A stretch of 64,000 nt of DNA, from positions 310,001 to 374,000 of the forward strand of contig NZ_WTYD01000002.1 in the NCBI RefSeq assembly GCF_009827295.1, given 5' to 3'. A program made the position numbers and the translations under genes. Positions 1 to 7,992 of the stretch are shown in pieces (the first letter of the stretch is position 1; the number at the start of each line of letters is the position of its first letter). The notes beneath the pieces are model-generated. The model ran no database searches, had not been told where the DNA came from, and saw only the letters and a program-made list of their open reading frames with translations. This DNA comes from Qipengyuania pelagi (GTDB lineage Bacteria > Pseudomonadota > Alphaproteobacteria > Sphingomonadales > Sphingomonadaceae).

Positions 1-75
1 ACGGGCCGACACAACATGGTCTATCGCCGCCGCGACGGGACGATCGGATGGGTCGAGCCGAAGCGGGCCGACTGA
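1..75 (+). CDS. C-terminal end of an unidentified protein (truncated by the window)
   Basis: An open frame enters from the left edge and stops at TGA 73-75, giving 24 residues ending GTIGWVEPKRAD. The composition and the 60 bp spacing to the next gene fit the tail of a real coding region on the plus strand. Too little is visible to name a family. The opposite-strand frames over this stretch look like shadows. Confidence 0.5.
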   Translation, partial: TGRHNMVYRRRDGTIGWVEPKRAD

Positions 76-137
76 TCCACCTGATCTGACGCGAAACCTT
101 GCGTCCGAGAGGCGTTCCGGGGCACGGGGGAAGGGTC

Positions 138-626
138 ATGGCCGACGACACACCACCCTCCCCCGCTTTCACGCCCAAGCCCAGCGAAGGCGCCGCATCG
201 CATCACCGCGCGCTCGAGCGGCTGTATCGCTCGGCGCCGGTGAACACCCTGTTCGCCTCCGAACTGGCGATCGAGGGCGAGGGGCGCGCGCGGATCAGTT
301 TCGATATCACCGAGGACGTCTTCCACGCGGCGGGTGCCGCCCACGGGACGGTCTATTTCAAGATGCTCGACGATGCGGCCTTCTATGCGGCCAACACGCT
401 GGTGACGGACCGCTTCCTGCTCACGACATCGTTCAACCTCCATTTCACGAAACCGGTGCGGACCGGGCGCGTGATCGCGGAAGGGCGCTGGATCAGCGGG
501 CGTCGCCGCGTCTTCGTCGCCGAATCGCGGCTGGTCGATGCGGAAGGGGACGAGATCGGACGCGGAACGGGCACCTTCATGCGCTCGCGCATCGCGCTTT
601 CCGGCCTGCCCGGTTACGCACAATAG
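138..626 (+). CDS. PaaI-family hotdog thioesterase
   Basis: A 162-residue protein of the PaaI/YigI hotdog-fold thioesterase group, which hydrolyses acyl-CoA or related thioesters in the cytoplasm. The family pattern is visible as AAHGTVYFKMLDDAAFYAAN (about residues 76-95), in which the HG and the following acidic residue correspond to the usual HGG...D/E catalytic region, and as a later strand with TTSFNLHFTKPVRTGRVIAEG. I chose ATG 138 over the longer frame from 99 because a purine-rich GGGGGAAGGG sits just upstream. The next gene starts 4 bp after its stop, so the two are probably cotranscribed. The substrate is unknown. Confidence 0.8.
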   Translation: MADDTPPSPAFTPKPSEGAASHHRALERLYRSAPVNTLFASELAIEGEGRARISFDITEDVFHAAGAAHGTVYFKMLDDAAFYAANTLVTDRFLLTTSFNLHFTKPVRTGRVIAEGRWISGRRRVFVAESRLVDAEGDEIGRGTGTFMRSRIALSGLPGYAQ

Positions 627-630
627 CCCG

Positions 631-963
631 ATGGACGATGCGCGCCTGCCCGCCCATGTCGAAGTCGCCGGGCTGATCCGCGCGGTCCAGGCGGCGGGCG
701 GGTTCGCGACGGTGCTGCACAAGGGGGAGCGCGACGCGGGCGCGATTTGCCTGATTGCGACACATAAAGGCCACAATTCAACACTGTGGGAGCGGATGCC
801 CCAGCTTGACGGGTCGCGGAAATTCGTCGCGACCAAGCATCAAGATACTGAAAATAAGGGATATTTTGACGAATACCTCGCCCGCCGCGTGCGTCAGGAC
901 CCGGATACCTGGCAGATCGAACTGGATATCGAAAATCCCGAACGCTTCATCGCGTCCTGCTGA
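631..963 (+). CDS. DUF1491-family protein
   Basis: A 110-residue protein matching the DUF1491 family of alphaproteobacteria. It starts LPAHVEVAGLIRAVQAAGGF and has a mixed alpha/beta pattern with a conserved region around DTWQIELDIENPERFI at the end. The function of the family is not established. ATG 631 lies 4 bp after the thioesterase stop, which implies translational coupling. The 211 bp that follow, up to the cell wall hydrolase, hold no supported gene. Confidence 0.75.
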   Translation: MDDARLPAHVEVAGLIRAVQAAGGFATVLHKGERDAGAICLIATHKGHNSTLWERMPQLDGSRKFVATKHQDTENKGYFDEYLARRVRQDPDTWQIELDIENPERFIASC

Positions 964-1174
964 CCGATCGGCCTGCTAGAGGTTGACTCGGTTTCGGATG
1001 TGACTAGTTGGCCGCCGACTTCGCTTGCGTAGGCGGTCGTTGGGCATGGGGTCCGATGGCTAGCACGCAGTCGGGGAATGGCCGGCAGGCCCGTAACGGA
1101 TCGCTCAACGACGCAGAGAACGCGCGACTGATCCCAGCCTGCGACAGGTATTCACCGCCGAATGTATCGGTTTC

Positions 1175-1852
1175 ATGTTCAAACGATCGCTTACCGCAGG
1201 CGCGGGTATCGCCGCTGCTGCAATTCTTACGTTTGCCGGGGCCCAAGGTTCCGGCGCCGTGGCACAGGAATCGGATTCCGCCCCGGCGATCATCCTTCCC
1301 CAGACCGAAGTGACGGACGAAATCGTCCCCGCAACCGCTCCGGTCTTCGTGGAAAAGGAAGTGGCTCAGGAAATTCCCGCCGAGACGGCGGAGACCGAGC
1401 CCGCCCTCCCCTCCAGTGACGAGACCCCGCGCGCTTCCTCCTTGCGCGAACTCGTCGCCATGACGCCCACCGACGGCGCGCTCTCCGAAGAGCTGCAGTG
1501 CCTCGCAGGCGCGGTCTATTTCGAATCGCGCGGCGAACCGCTCGACGGCCAGCTCGCCGTCGCGCAGGTCATCATCAACCGCGCGGAATCGGGCCAGTTT
1601 CCCGAAAGTTACTGCTCGGTCGTGCACCAGCGCTCGCAATTCAGCTTCGTGAAGAATGGCCGGATGCCGCAGCCGCGGACATCCAGCGCTGCCTGGACGC
1701 GGGCCAAGGCCATCGCGCGCATCGCCCATCGCGGGTTATGGGATAGCGCGGCAGACGATTCGCTCTATTTCCACGCCAAATATGTCCGCCCGAGCTGGAG
1801 CCGCAAGAAAGTGGCCCGCGCGACGATCGATTCGCATATTTTCTATCGGTGA
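1175..1852 (+). CDS. secreted cell wall hydrolase (SleB/Hydrolase_2 type)
   Basis: A 225-residue exported protein. It begins MFKRSLTAGAGIAAAAIL, a signal peptide ending near residue 30, followed by a Glu/Pro/Ala-rich linker to about residue 95. The C-terminal half carries the SleB-like hydrolase domain: LAGAVYFESRGEP contains the catalytic Glu typical of this lytic transglycosylase/amidase-like family, followed by QLAVAQVIINR and a conserved FHAKYVRPSW near the end. It is likely to act on peptidoglycan in the periplasm. It converges with xthA across about 100 bp that contain a small GC-rich hairpin near 1870-1885. Confidence 0.85.
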   Translation: MFKRSLTAGAGIAAAAILTFAGAQGSGAVAQESDSAPAIILPQTEVTDEIVPATAPVFVEKEVAQEIPAETAETEPALPSSDETPRASSLRELVAMTPTDGALSEELQCLAGAVYFESRGEPLDGQLAVAQVIINRAESGQFPESYCSVVHQRSQFSFVKNGRMPQPRTSSAAWTRAKAIARIAHRGLWDSAADDSLYFHAKYVRPSWSRKKVARATIDSHIFYR

Positions 1853-1956
1853 GATTTCAGGCGCCGGGCGCGAGCCGTCCGGCTCGCTTGGCTTCGGCCT
1901 GACGGCCGGCGCGCGGTTGCGCTTGCGGTCGCTGACGCGACCGATCGCGATCGAGG

Positions 1957-2742
1957 TCAGTCTTGGAGTTCGACCCATACGGGCGTGTGGTCGCTGGACT
2001 TCTCGCGCCCGCGATACTCCTTGTCGACGCCGGCCGCCGTCATCCGGTCGGCGAGTTCGGGGCTGAGCAGCAGATGGTCGATCCGAAACCCGTGATCGCG
2101 CTGCCACGCGCCCGCCTGATAGTCCCAGAACGTCCACACCCCGCCGCGCGGATTGAGCGTGTCGATGGCATCGGTCCAGCCATCCGCCAGCATCCGCGCA
2201 TAGGCGTCGCGCGATTCGGGCTGCATCAGCGCATCGCTCGCCATTGCCTTGGGTGACCAGACATCCTTGTCCTCGGGGATCACGTTGTAATCGCCGACCA
2301 GGGCGGTGGGGATCTCCTGCGCCCAGAGATCGGCGGCGTGCGCGCGCAACCGTTCCATCCAGCGCAGCTTGTATTCGAATTTGGGGCCTGGAAGCGGATT
2401 GCCGTTGGGCAGATAGATGCACCCCACCCGGACGCCGTTCATATCGGCTTCGAGATAGCGGGCGTGATCGTCCTCCCCGTCTTCGGGAAACAGGTCTGGA
2501 AGGCCGCGCCGCGTTTCGACCGGCTTCACTCCGTCGGCGAGGATTGCGACGCCGTTGAAGCTCTTCTGCCCGTGCCAGATCGCGTGATAGCCGATCTCCT
2601 CGAACTCGGAAGCCGGGAAGCCCTCGTCCTGGGTCTTGATCTCCTGCAGGCAGGCGACGGTAGGCCGCGTCTCCGCAAGCCATTCCTTCAGGCGCGGCAG
2701 GCGCGCCTTGATCCCGTTGATGTTGAAACTGGCGATACGCAT
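1957..2742 (-). CDS. xthA: exodeoxyribonuclease III
   Basis: A 261-residue AP endonuclease/3'-5' exonuclease of the ExoIII family, active in base excision repair. It starts MRIASFNINGIKARLPRL, the canonical N-terminus. Visible motifs are CLQEIKTQDE (metal-binding Glu), IYLPNG, GDYNVIPEDKD (catalytic Asp/Asn) and the C-terminal RIDHLLLSPEL and SDHTPVWVEL (catalytic Asp-His pair). Length is normal. It stands 38 bp upstream of the end of the A-type Fe-S carrier gene on the same strand, so cotranscription is possible. Confidence 0.95.
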   Translation of the reverse strand: MRIASFNINGIKARLPRLKEWLAETRPTVACLQEIKTQDEGFPASEFEEIGYHAIWHGQKSFNGVAILADGVKPVETRRGLPDLFPEDGEDDHARYLEADMNGVRVGCIYLPNGNPLPGPKFEYKLRWMERLRAHAADLWAQEIPTALVGDYNVIPEDKDVWSPKAMASDALMQPESRDAYARMLADGWTDAIDTLNPRGGVWTFWDYQAGAWQRDHGFRIDHLLLSPELADRMTAAGVDKEYRGREKSSDHTPVWVELQD

Positions 2743-2780
2743 GGGCGTTCGTCTGCCCGAAACCGGCCTTCGCGTCTAAT

Positions 2781-3125
2781 TCAAATCCCGAAGCTGGTAC
2801 CGCATCCGCAGCCCGCCGCCGCCTGCGGGTTTTCGACGCGGAAGGCCGCGCCGCCCAGCGATTCGACGAAATCGACCGTGCTGCCCGCGACGAGATCGAG
2901 GCTGACCGGATCGACGACCAGGCGGACGTCGCCGGTCTCGCTCACCATGTCGTCGCTCTCGGCTTCGGGGGCGAGGCCGAATTTGTACTGGAAGCCCGAA
3001 CAGCCCCCGCCCTCGACGGAGAGGCGCAGGATCGCGGGCGCGCCCTGCTTGGCGGCGATCGCCGCGACACGGTCGGCGGCGGCCTGGGTCAGGGTCAGGC
3101 GGGTGAGGGAGAGGGGTTCGGCCAT
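2781..3125 (-). CDS. erpA: A-type iron-sulfur cluster carrier (ErpA/IscA family)
   Basis: A 114-residue Fe-S cluster insertion protein. The three conserved cysteines are present as GGCSGF (Cys42) and GCGCGTSF (Cys106 and Cys108). The family binds an Fe-S cluster through these residues and hands it to apo-proteins. It is separate from the SUF operon at 30-37 kb, which carries its own A-type protein, so this one is more likely the housekeeping ErpA-like carrier. That assignment is by family resemblance and genomic position only. Confidence 0.85.
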   Translation of the reverse strand: MAEPLSLTRLTLTQAAADRVAAIAAKQGAPAILRLSVEGGGCSGFQYKFGLAPEAESDDMVSETGDVRLVVDPVSLDLVAGSTVDFVESLGGAAFRVENPQAAAGCGCGTSFGI

Positions 3126-3167
3126 GCTGCCGATGTAGGGAGCCGGAGCCCCGCCCTCAAGCGCGTC

Positions 3168-3599
3168 TCAGGCGGTCTGGATATATTGCCGCATCTGCGC
3201 CGCCTCGTGTTCGACCTGATCGATCTTGGATTTGACCAGATCGCCGATCGAAATGAAGCCGCACAATGTCTCGCCGTCGAGCACGGGAAGATGGCGGATG
3301 CGCCGCCGCGTCATCAGCGCCAGCGCGCCGTCGATTTCGGTCATGCGGTCGACCGTGATGGCGGGCGCGGTCATCGCTTCGCGGACCGGACGATCGAGCG
3401 CGGCGGCTCCGTCCTTGGCGAGGCAATAGAGGACATCGCGTTCCGAAAAGATCCCCGCGACCCGGCCTTCCTCCATCACCGGGAGGGCCCCGATCCGCCG
3501 TTCCGCCAGCAAGGCGACGACATCGCGCATCGTCTGGTCGACAGTGCAGGTCACGATGGCCGAGCTGGCCCGGCCCTCGATCAGATTTCCGATATTCAT
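3168..3599 (-). CDS. tandem CBS-domain protein
   Basis: A 143-residue protein made almost entirely of two CBS motifs (about residues 8-60 and 75-130), a fold that binds adenosine nucleotides as a regulatory module. Recognisable elements are MRDVVALLAERRIGALPV and ISIGDLVKSKI. Stand-alone CBS pairs of this size occur widely in alphaproteobacteria as putative energy sensors, but no partner is visible here. It is divergent from the small membrane protein at 3727. Confidence 0.85.
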   Translation of the reverse strand: MNIGNLIEGRASSAIVTCTVDQTMRDVVALLAERRIGALPVMEEGRVAGIFSERDVLYCLAKDGAAALDRPVREAMTAPAITVDRMTEIDGALALMTRRRIRHLPVLDGETLCGFISIGDLVKSKIDQVEHEAAQMRQYIQTA

Positions 3600-3726
3600 C
3601 CGCGTTCTCCCTCAACCCCAATGAACCGGGAGAATGCCATCATCGCGGGAAAAAGGCGAATCGCGGCTAAGCGACGGGCGCGCCCGACGCTTGCACCGGG
3701 GGCCGGGATTGCCCATTGCAGGGCGC

Positions 3727-3996
3727 ATGGCTCGCAAGTCCCCGCTCGAAGATCCCGAAACCGCTGCCTTCGCGTGGGCGCGATACCGGCGGATCATGCG
3801 CTTCATGCTGCTGGTGACGGTAGGCGTGGTCGCGCTGGCGCTGGCCGTCCTCTATGACGGGGACAGCGAGGCGTCGGTCCATTATTACATCGCGATCGCG
3901 CTGGGGATCGGCTTCACCATGCTGCTGGCGAGCGCGCTGATGGGGCTGGTTTTCCTCTCCGCCGGGACCGGGCACGACGATTCGATAGAGGACTGA
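3727..3996 (+). CDS. small membrane protein with two transmembrane helices
   Basis: An 89-residue protein with a charged N-terminus (MARKSPLEDPETAAFAWARY) and two hydrophobic segments, about residues 25-43 and 53-78. No enzyme motif is visible. ATG 3727 is preferred over the in-frame start at 3634 because the extra N-terminus is an Arg-rich, shadow-like sequence. It converges with thiSG 6 bp downstream. Function unknown. Confidence 0.65.
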   Translation: MARKSPLEDPETAAFAWARYRRIMRFMLLVTVGVVALALAVLYDGDSEASVHYYIAIALGIGFTMLLASALMGLVFLSAGTGHDDSIED

Positions 3997-4002
3997 CGGT
4001 TT

Positions 4003-4995
4003 CTAGATCAGGCCCGCCAGCGGGCTGGAGGGATCGGCATATTTGCGCGTCGCCATCCGGCCGGACAGATAGGCGTCGCGCCCCGCCTCGACCGCCAGCT
4101 TCATCGCGCGGGCCATGCGGATCGGGTCCTTCGCTTCGGCGATGGCGGTGTTCATCAGCACCCCGTCGCAGCCCAGCTCCATGGCGACCGCCGCATCGCT
4201 CGCCGTGCCGACGCCCGCATCGACCAGGACGGGGACGCTGGCCCCTTCCTTGATCAGGCGGATGGTCACGCGATTCTGGATGCCGAGGCCCGATCCGATC
4301 GGCGCGCCCAATGGCATCACCGCCACCGCGCCCGCCTCTTCCAGCTGTTTCGCCGCGATGGGATCGTCGACGCAATAGACCATCGGAAGGAAGCCTTCCT
4401 TCGCCAGCACCTCGGTCGCCTTCAGCGTCTCGCGCATGTCGGGATAGAGCGTGCGCGCCTCGCCGAGCACTTCCAGCTTCACGAGGTCCCAGCCTCCCGC
4501 CTCGCGCGCCAGGCGCAGCGTGCGGATCGCATCGTCGGCGGTGAAGCATCCGGCCGTGTTGGGGAGGTAGGTGACTTTCTTCGGATCGATGAAATCGGTC
4601 AGCATCGGCGCCTTGGGATCGCTGACATTGACGCGCCGCACCGCCACGGTGACAATCTCCGCGCCCGAGGCTTCGAGAGCGGCGGCGTTCTGGGCGAAAT
4701 CCTTGTACTTGCCCGTGCCGACGATCAGGCGCGACCGGAAGGTGCGGCCCGCGACGGTCCAGCTGTCGTCCTGCGCGTCATGATCGCCGCCTCCCCCGAC
4801 AAAGTGGACGATCTCCAGCGTGTCGCCGTCTGCGAGAGTATGCTGTTCGAGTTCGCTGCGCGGCGCGATCGTGCCGTTGCGCTCGACCGCCACCTTGGCG
4901 GGATCGAGCTCGAGCTCGCGGACGAGATCGGCGACGGTGGTGGCGGAGGTGCGGCGAGTCTCGCCGTTGACGGTCAGGGAAAGAGGCGCGGTCAT
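4003..4995 (-). CDS. thiSG: fused sulfur carrier ThiS-thiazole synthase ThiG
   Basis: A 330-residue single polypeptide that joins ThiS and ThiG, the pair that builds the thiazole phosphate of thiamine. Residues 1 to about 66 are ThiS-like ([11 protein letters not shown]...[13 protein letters not shown]). The rest is ThiG, with [11 protein letters not shown], the Schiff-base lysine in VKLEVLGE, and [20 protein letters not shown]. In separate proteins the C-terminal Gly-Gly of ThiS becomes a thiocarboxylate, whereas here four glycines sit inside the chain. ATG 4995 starts exactly at [12 protein letters not shown]. An 18-residue upstream extension is open but has no support. Stand-alone thiC, thiE and a TPP riboswitch are not visible nearby. 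Confidence 0.9.
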   Translation of the reverse strand: MTAPLSLTVNGETRRTSATTVADLVRELELDPAKVAVERNGTIAPRSELEQHTLADGDTLEIVHFVGGGGDHDAQDDSWTVAGRTFRSRLIVGTGKYKDFAQNAAALEASGAEIVTVAVRRVNVSDPKAPMLTDFIDPKKVTYLPNTAGCFTADDAIRTLRLAREAGGWDLVKLEVLGEARTLYPDMRETLKATEVLAKEGFLPMVYCVDDPIAAKQLEEAGAVAVMPLGAPIGSGLGIQNRVTIRLIKEGASVPVLVDAGVGTASDAAVAMELGCDGVLMNTAIAEAKDPIRMARAMKLAVEAGRDAYLSGRMATRKYADPSSPLAGLI

Positions 4996-5014
4996 GATCC
5001 GCGCGACATAAGCC

Positions 5015-5410
5015 TCAATGCGACTGGCGCAAGTTGAGGATGTGGCCAAGCGAGACCAGCGCGACGCCGATAATGGTCAGGATCGCCTCCTTCTGCCCGT
5101 GCGGCACGGCCAGCGCCCCGCCCATGAAGGTCAGGCCCGTCATCGCGATCACGAAGGGAGCCGCCTTGCGATGGCGCAGCGCGCCCCAACCGATCGCCAC
5201 GGCAGCGATCAGGACCGCGAGGACGAGGCCGATCCGGTGGATGTCGGGATTGAGGAACAGTTCGCCGCCGATACCGAGTCCGGCGCCAAGCCCCGCGACG
5301 ATGACGATGCTGACCACGCAATGCACGGCGCACAGCCCCGACAGGACGATACCGGCGCGATCGAGCCGGCGCCGAATCGGAGAGACGGGGCGTTCCACCA
5401 TGGCGGTCAT
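5015..5410 (-). CDS. MerC-domain integral membrane protein
   Basis: A 131-residue protein with four predicted transmembrane segments and the MerC-type LCAVHCVVS motif (a CxxxHC pair, about residues 26-31) in the first one. MerC proteins were described as mercuric-ion transporters, and in sphingomonads similar proteins often lie near Zur-type regulators, so a role in zinc or another metal is equally plausible. No mercury genes are nearby. It lies 20 bp upstream of thiSG on the same strand. A Zur-like sequence covers the region just before its start. Confidence 0.75.
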   Translation of the reverse strand: MTAMVERPVSPIRRRLDRAGIVLSGLCAVHCVVSIVIVAGLGAGLGIGGELFLNPDIHRIGLVLAVLIAAVAIGWGALRHRKAAPFVIAMTGLTFMGGALAVPHGQKEAILTIIGVALVSLGHILNLRQSH

Positions 5411-5421
5411 GTATGTGACGG

Positions 5422-5436
5422 TGTAACATTATGCAA
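5422..5436 (-). promoter_or_regulatory. possible Zur-like operator upstream of the MerC gene
   Basis: On the minus strand the sequence reads TTGCATAATGTTACA, which resembles the AT-rich, dyad-like Zur box of proteobacteria (TGTTATAATATAACA) at about two thirds of positions. It lies 11 bp upstream of the MerC start. The match is moderate and could be chance. Confidence 0.3.
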
Positions 5437-5550
5437 GGGGTCGCCCCGATATTCGGGCGCTCGGATTGCGTGCCAAAATTGCAGGCAAGCGCCTGCGCGG
5501 TGCAGCAAATGCACTTGCGAAGCGCGGCGCCGCGCAGCAATGGGGCGCGC

Positions 5551-6585
5551 ATGGCACCCAAACCGCATTCATCCGCGCCTTCGCGCCCGATCGCGATCGC
5601 CAACTGGCTGCTGGTGGTCGCGGCTCTCGTCGTCCTGATGGTCGCCGTCGGCGGCATCACGCGCCTGACTGAGAGCGGCTTGTCGATCACGCAATGGAAG
5701 CCGATCACCGGCGCCATTCCCCCGCTCAGCGAGGCGGCGTGGCAGGCCGAGTTCGATCTCTATCGCCGGACCGGGGAATATATCAACGTGACGGGGCCGG
5801 CGGGCATGGATCTGGCCGCGTTCAAGTTCATCTATTTCTGGGAATGGTTCCACCGGTTGCTGGGCCGCGTGATCGGACTGGCCTTCGCCGTGCCGCTGGC
5901 GTGGTTCTGGGTGAAGGGCGCGATCCCGCAAGGATACAGGCATCGGCTGGTCGCCCTGCTCGCGCTTGGCGGTCTCCAGGGCGTGTTCGGCTGGTTCATG
6001 GTCAGGAGCGGGCTTGCGGGCACGATGACCGATGTGAGCCATTTCTGGCTGTCGATCCATCTGCTGACAGCGTTCTTCACGCTTGGCGGCCTTGTCTGGA
6101 CCGCGCTCGACCTGCGGCAATTGGGCCTTGAGGACAGGCCGCGATCGCGCTGGACCGTCACGGCGAGCTGGGTTGGCGCGATCCTGTTCGTCCAGCTTCT
6201 CCTGGGGGCCTGGGTCGCTGGCCTCAATGCCGGGCTCGCCTCCGACACCTGGCCGCTGATGCAGGGCCGCTTGGTGCCGGAATTCGATGCAACGGGCGGC
6301 ATGGTCCACGCGCTGACGCATGACCCCTTCCTGATCCATTTCGTCCATCGCTGGTGGGCGTGGATCGCGTTCGTGGCGCTGATCGTGATGGCGCGGCGCG
6401 TGAAGCCGATCGCGCGCCCTGCCGCGATCACGATAAATGCGCTTCTGGGCACCCAGATCCTGCTCGGCATCGCCACGGTGATGAGCGGCGTCGAACTCTG
6501 GCTGGCCGTGGCGCATCAGGTGGTGGGCGCGCTCCTGACCGCGAGCTTCGCCTGGGGTGCGCACGCGCTTGGCCGCAAGGCCTGA
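5551..6585 (+). CDS. ctaA: heme A synthase (COX15/CtaA)
   Basis: A 344-residue membrane protein of the COX15 family, which oxidises heme O to heme A for cytochrome c oxidase. About eight transmembrane segments are visible. Conserved signatures are GGITRLTESGLSI (about residues 34-46), WEWFHRLLGR and FVHRWWAW, whose histidines serve as heme ligands, and VAHQVVGALL near the C-terminus. The start at 5551 (MAPKPHSSAPSRPIAI) gives the usual length. The frame is open 120 bp further upstream, but that sequence looks non-coding. The next gene begins 3 bp downstream. Confidence 0.93.
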   Translation: MAPKPHSSAPSRPIAIANWLLVVAALVVLMVAVGGITRLTESGLSITQWKPITGAIPPLSEAAWQAEFDLYRRTGEYINVTGPAGMDLAAFKFIYFWEWFHRLLGRVIGLAFAVPLAWFWVKGAIPQGYRHRLVALLALGGLQGVFGWFMVRSGLAGTMTDVSHFWLSIHLLTAFFTLGGLVWTALDLRQLGLEDRPRSRWTVTASWVGAILFVQLLLGAWVAGLNAGLASDTWPLMQGRLVPEFDATGGMVHALTHDPFLIHFVHRWWAWIAFVALIVMARRVKPIARPAAITINALLGTQILLGIATVMSGVELWLAVAHQVVGALLTASFAWGAHALGRKA

Positions 6586-6588
6586 TTT

Positions 6589-7350
6589 GTGACACGAGGC
6601 TCGGACCGGCGCGATGTTCTGCGCACGGTCGCGGGTTTCGCGATCGCGCCGATCCTTGGCCTGCCGATCTTCGCCTTGTCGACCCGGCCTGCCGGGGCTG
6701 CGACGATTGGCCCGAAAATCGCACCCGGCCTCGCCTTCACCCTCCATCGCGAACTCGAACGGGAAATCGTCGGCGGCAAGGCGATCATCGTGCGCCGCGC
6801 ATGGGCCTGCCGGTTCGAAAAGGTCGGGCGCGGCCTGGGCGTTTCGGGATCGCAGATTTCGGCCAGCGTCGAGGCGCCGCCTTCGCTCGGCGCCTTCGCC
6901 GCGATCGAGGAGCGGCGGCAGGAAACCGGCTTCCTCCCCGCCACTCTCGATGCGAACGGCCTGATCCTTCCGCGCGGCGAGAGAAAGGGATCGCCCGAGA
7001 TCGCGACGGCAGCCGCCCTGGCGCTCGATTTGTTCGAGGCCCTGCCCGCAGGCGATCCGCGCATTCCGGCCGCGCGCCAATTCCTGGCCGAGGTGTCCAA
7101 TCGCGCCGCCCTCCTCTTGAGCCGGGTTCCCAGCGACCTGTTCTTTCCCACGCCCGGCTCGACGCGCGAGGACCGTCCGATGGAGACCGGGGGCGAACCG
7201 GCGCATATCGTGATCGAAACCGAGGCCGCGGCCGATCCGCACACCGGGCTGCTCGACCGCTTCGAGCGCCGCATCCTGACACAGATAGGCCCCGATACGC
7301 GGCTTTCGCGCGACCGCTGGACCCTCGAAGCAGAGGCGGCCGCCCCCTAG
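6589..7350 (+). CDS. conserved exported protein of unknown function, linked to ctaA
   Basis: A 253-residue protein starting with GTG 3 bp after ctaA, so the two are very likely cotranslated. The N-terminus has a twin-arginine-like SDRRDVLR followed by a hydrophobic stretch to about residue 36, suggesting export (the Tat match is imperfect). The rest is predicted soluble and has no motif that I recognise. The position suggests a role linked to respiratory chain biogenesis, but that is only inference. Confidence 0.65.
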   Translation: MTRGSDRRDVLRTVAGFAIAPILGLPIFALSTRPAGAATIGPKIAPGLAFTLHRELEREIVGGKAIIVRRAWACRFEKVGRGLGVSGSQISASVEAPPSLGAFAAIEERRQETGFLPATLDANGLILPRGERKGSPEIATAAALALDLFEALPAGDPRIPAARQFLAEVSNRAALLLSRVPSDLFFPTPGSTREDRPMETGGEPAHIVIETEAAADPHTGLLDRFERRILTQIGPDTRLSRDRWTLEAEAAAP

Positions 7351-7366
7351 CGGTATTATTATACCG
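7351..7366. promoter_or_regulatory. perfect short palindrome upstream of rplM
   Basis: CGGTAT-TATT-ATACCG is a perfect 6 bp inverted repeat with a 4 bp AT-only centre, directly after the stop of the gene at 6589-7350 and 147 bp before rplM. There is no T-tract, so it is not a typical intrinsic terminator. It may be a protein-binding site or a weak hairpin. Confidence 0.35.
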
Positions 7367-7388
7367 TATCCAGCATCCCCGGATTTGC

Positions 7389-7417
7389 TTGACTTGCGGG
7401 CGATCCGAAGCCATTTG
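7389..7417 (+). promoter_or_regulatory. candidate promoter of the rplM-rpsI operon
   Basis: A TTGACT hexamer at 7389-7394 matches the -35 consensus well and is followed 17 bp later by CATTTG, a weak -10. It would give a leader of about 90 nt before rplM. The good -35 and exact spacing support it; the poor -10 does not. Confidence 0.35.
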
Positions 7418-7512
7418 CGCGCCGCATCGCGGTATCCGGTTCGCCCGGATTCGCTGCTCAACGGATTCGGCTTCGCGCCGGGGCCAGACAACATACAGGA
7501 CGGAACAGCGCC

Positions 7513-7992
7513 ATGAAGGCTCTCACCAAGGCCACCCGGTCGATCAAACCGGCAGAGGTCGAAAAGAAATGGCACCTGATCGACGCCGAAGGGCTCGTCG
7601 TCGGGCGCCTCGCGGCGATCGTCGCCAATCACCTGCGCGGCAAGCACAAGCCGAGCTTCACCCCCCATGTCGATTGCGGCGACCACGTCATCATCATCAA
7701 TGCGGACAAGGTGAAGTTCACCGGCCGCAAGATGACCGACAAGATCTATTACAAGCACACCGGCCACCCCGGCGGCATCAAGGAAACGACTCCGGCCAAG
7801 GTGCTGGAAGGCCGCTTCCCCGAGCGCGTGCTGGAAAAGGCCGTGCAGCGCATGATCCCGCGCGGGCCGCTTGGCCGGGCGCAGATGAAGGCGCTCCACC
7901 TCTATGCCGGGACTGAACACCCGCATGAAGGCCAGCAGCCGCAGACGCTCGACGTCGCTTCGTTGAACCGCAAGAACAAGGCTGCCGCATAA
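7513..7992 (+). CDS. rplM: 50S ribosomal protein L13
   Basis: A 159-residue L13, one of the early-assembling proteins of the large ribosomal subunit. The conserved sequence [17 protein letters not shown]...[10 protein letters not shown] is at the N-terminus, and the central [16 protein letters not shown] and [18 protein letters not shown] are typical. Its stop overlaps the start of rpsI by one base (TAATG), the usual rplM-rpsI arrangement, so the two are translationally coupled. Confidence 0.97.
   Translation: MKALTKATRSIKPAEVEKKWHLIDAEGLVVGRLAAIVANHLRGKHKPSFTPHVDCGDHVIIINADKVKFTGRKMTDKIYYKHTGHPGGIKETTPAKVLEGRFPERVLEKAVQRMIPRGPLGRAQMKALHLYAGTEHPHEGQQPQTLDVASLNRKNKAAA

Noticed and set aside
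1870..1885. Hairpin CGAGCC-GTCC-GGCTCG between the cell wall hydrolase and xthA as a terminator
   Set aside because: No T-tract on either side; too weak to call.
4996..5014. TPP riboswitch upstream of thiSG
   Set aside because: The gap to the MerC gene is only about 20 bp and no thi-box sequence is visible upstream of either gene.
5569..7926. A 785-codon minus-strand frame
   Set aside because: It lies across three real plus-strand genes (ctaA, its partner and rplM) and has typical shadow composition.
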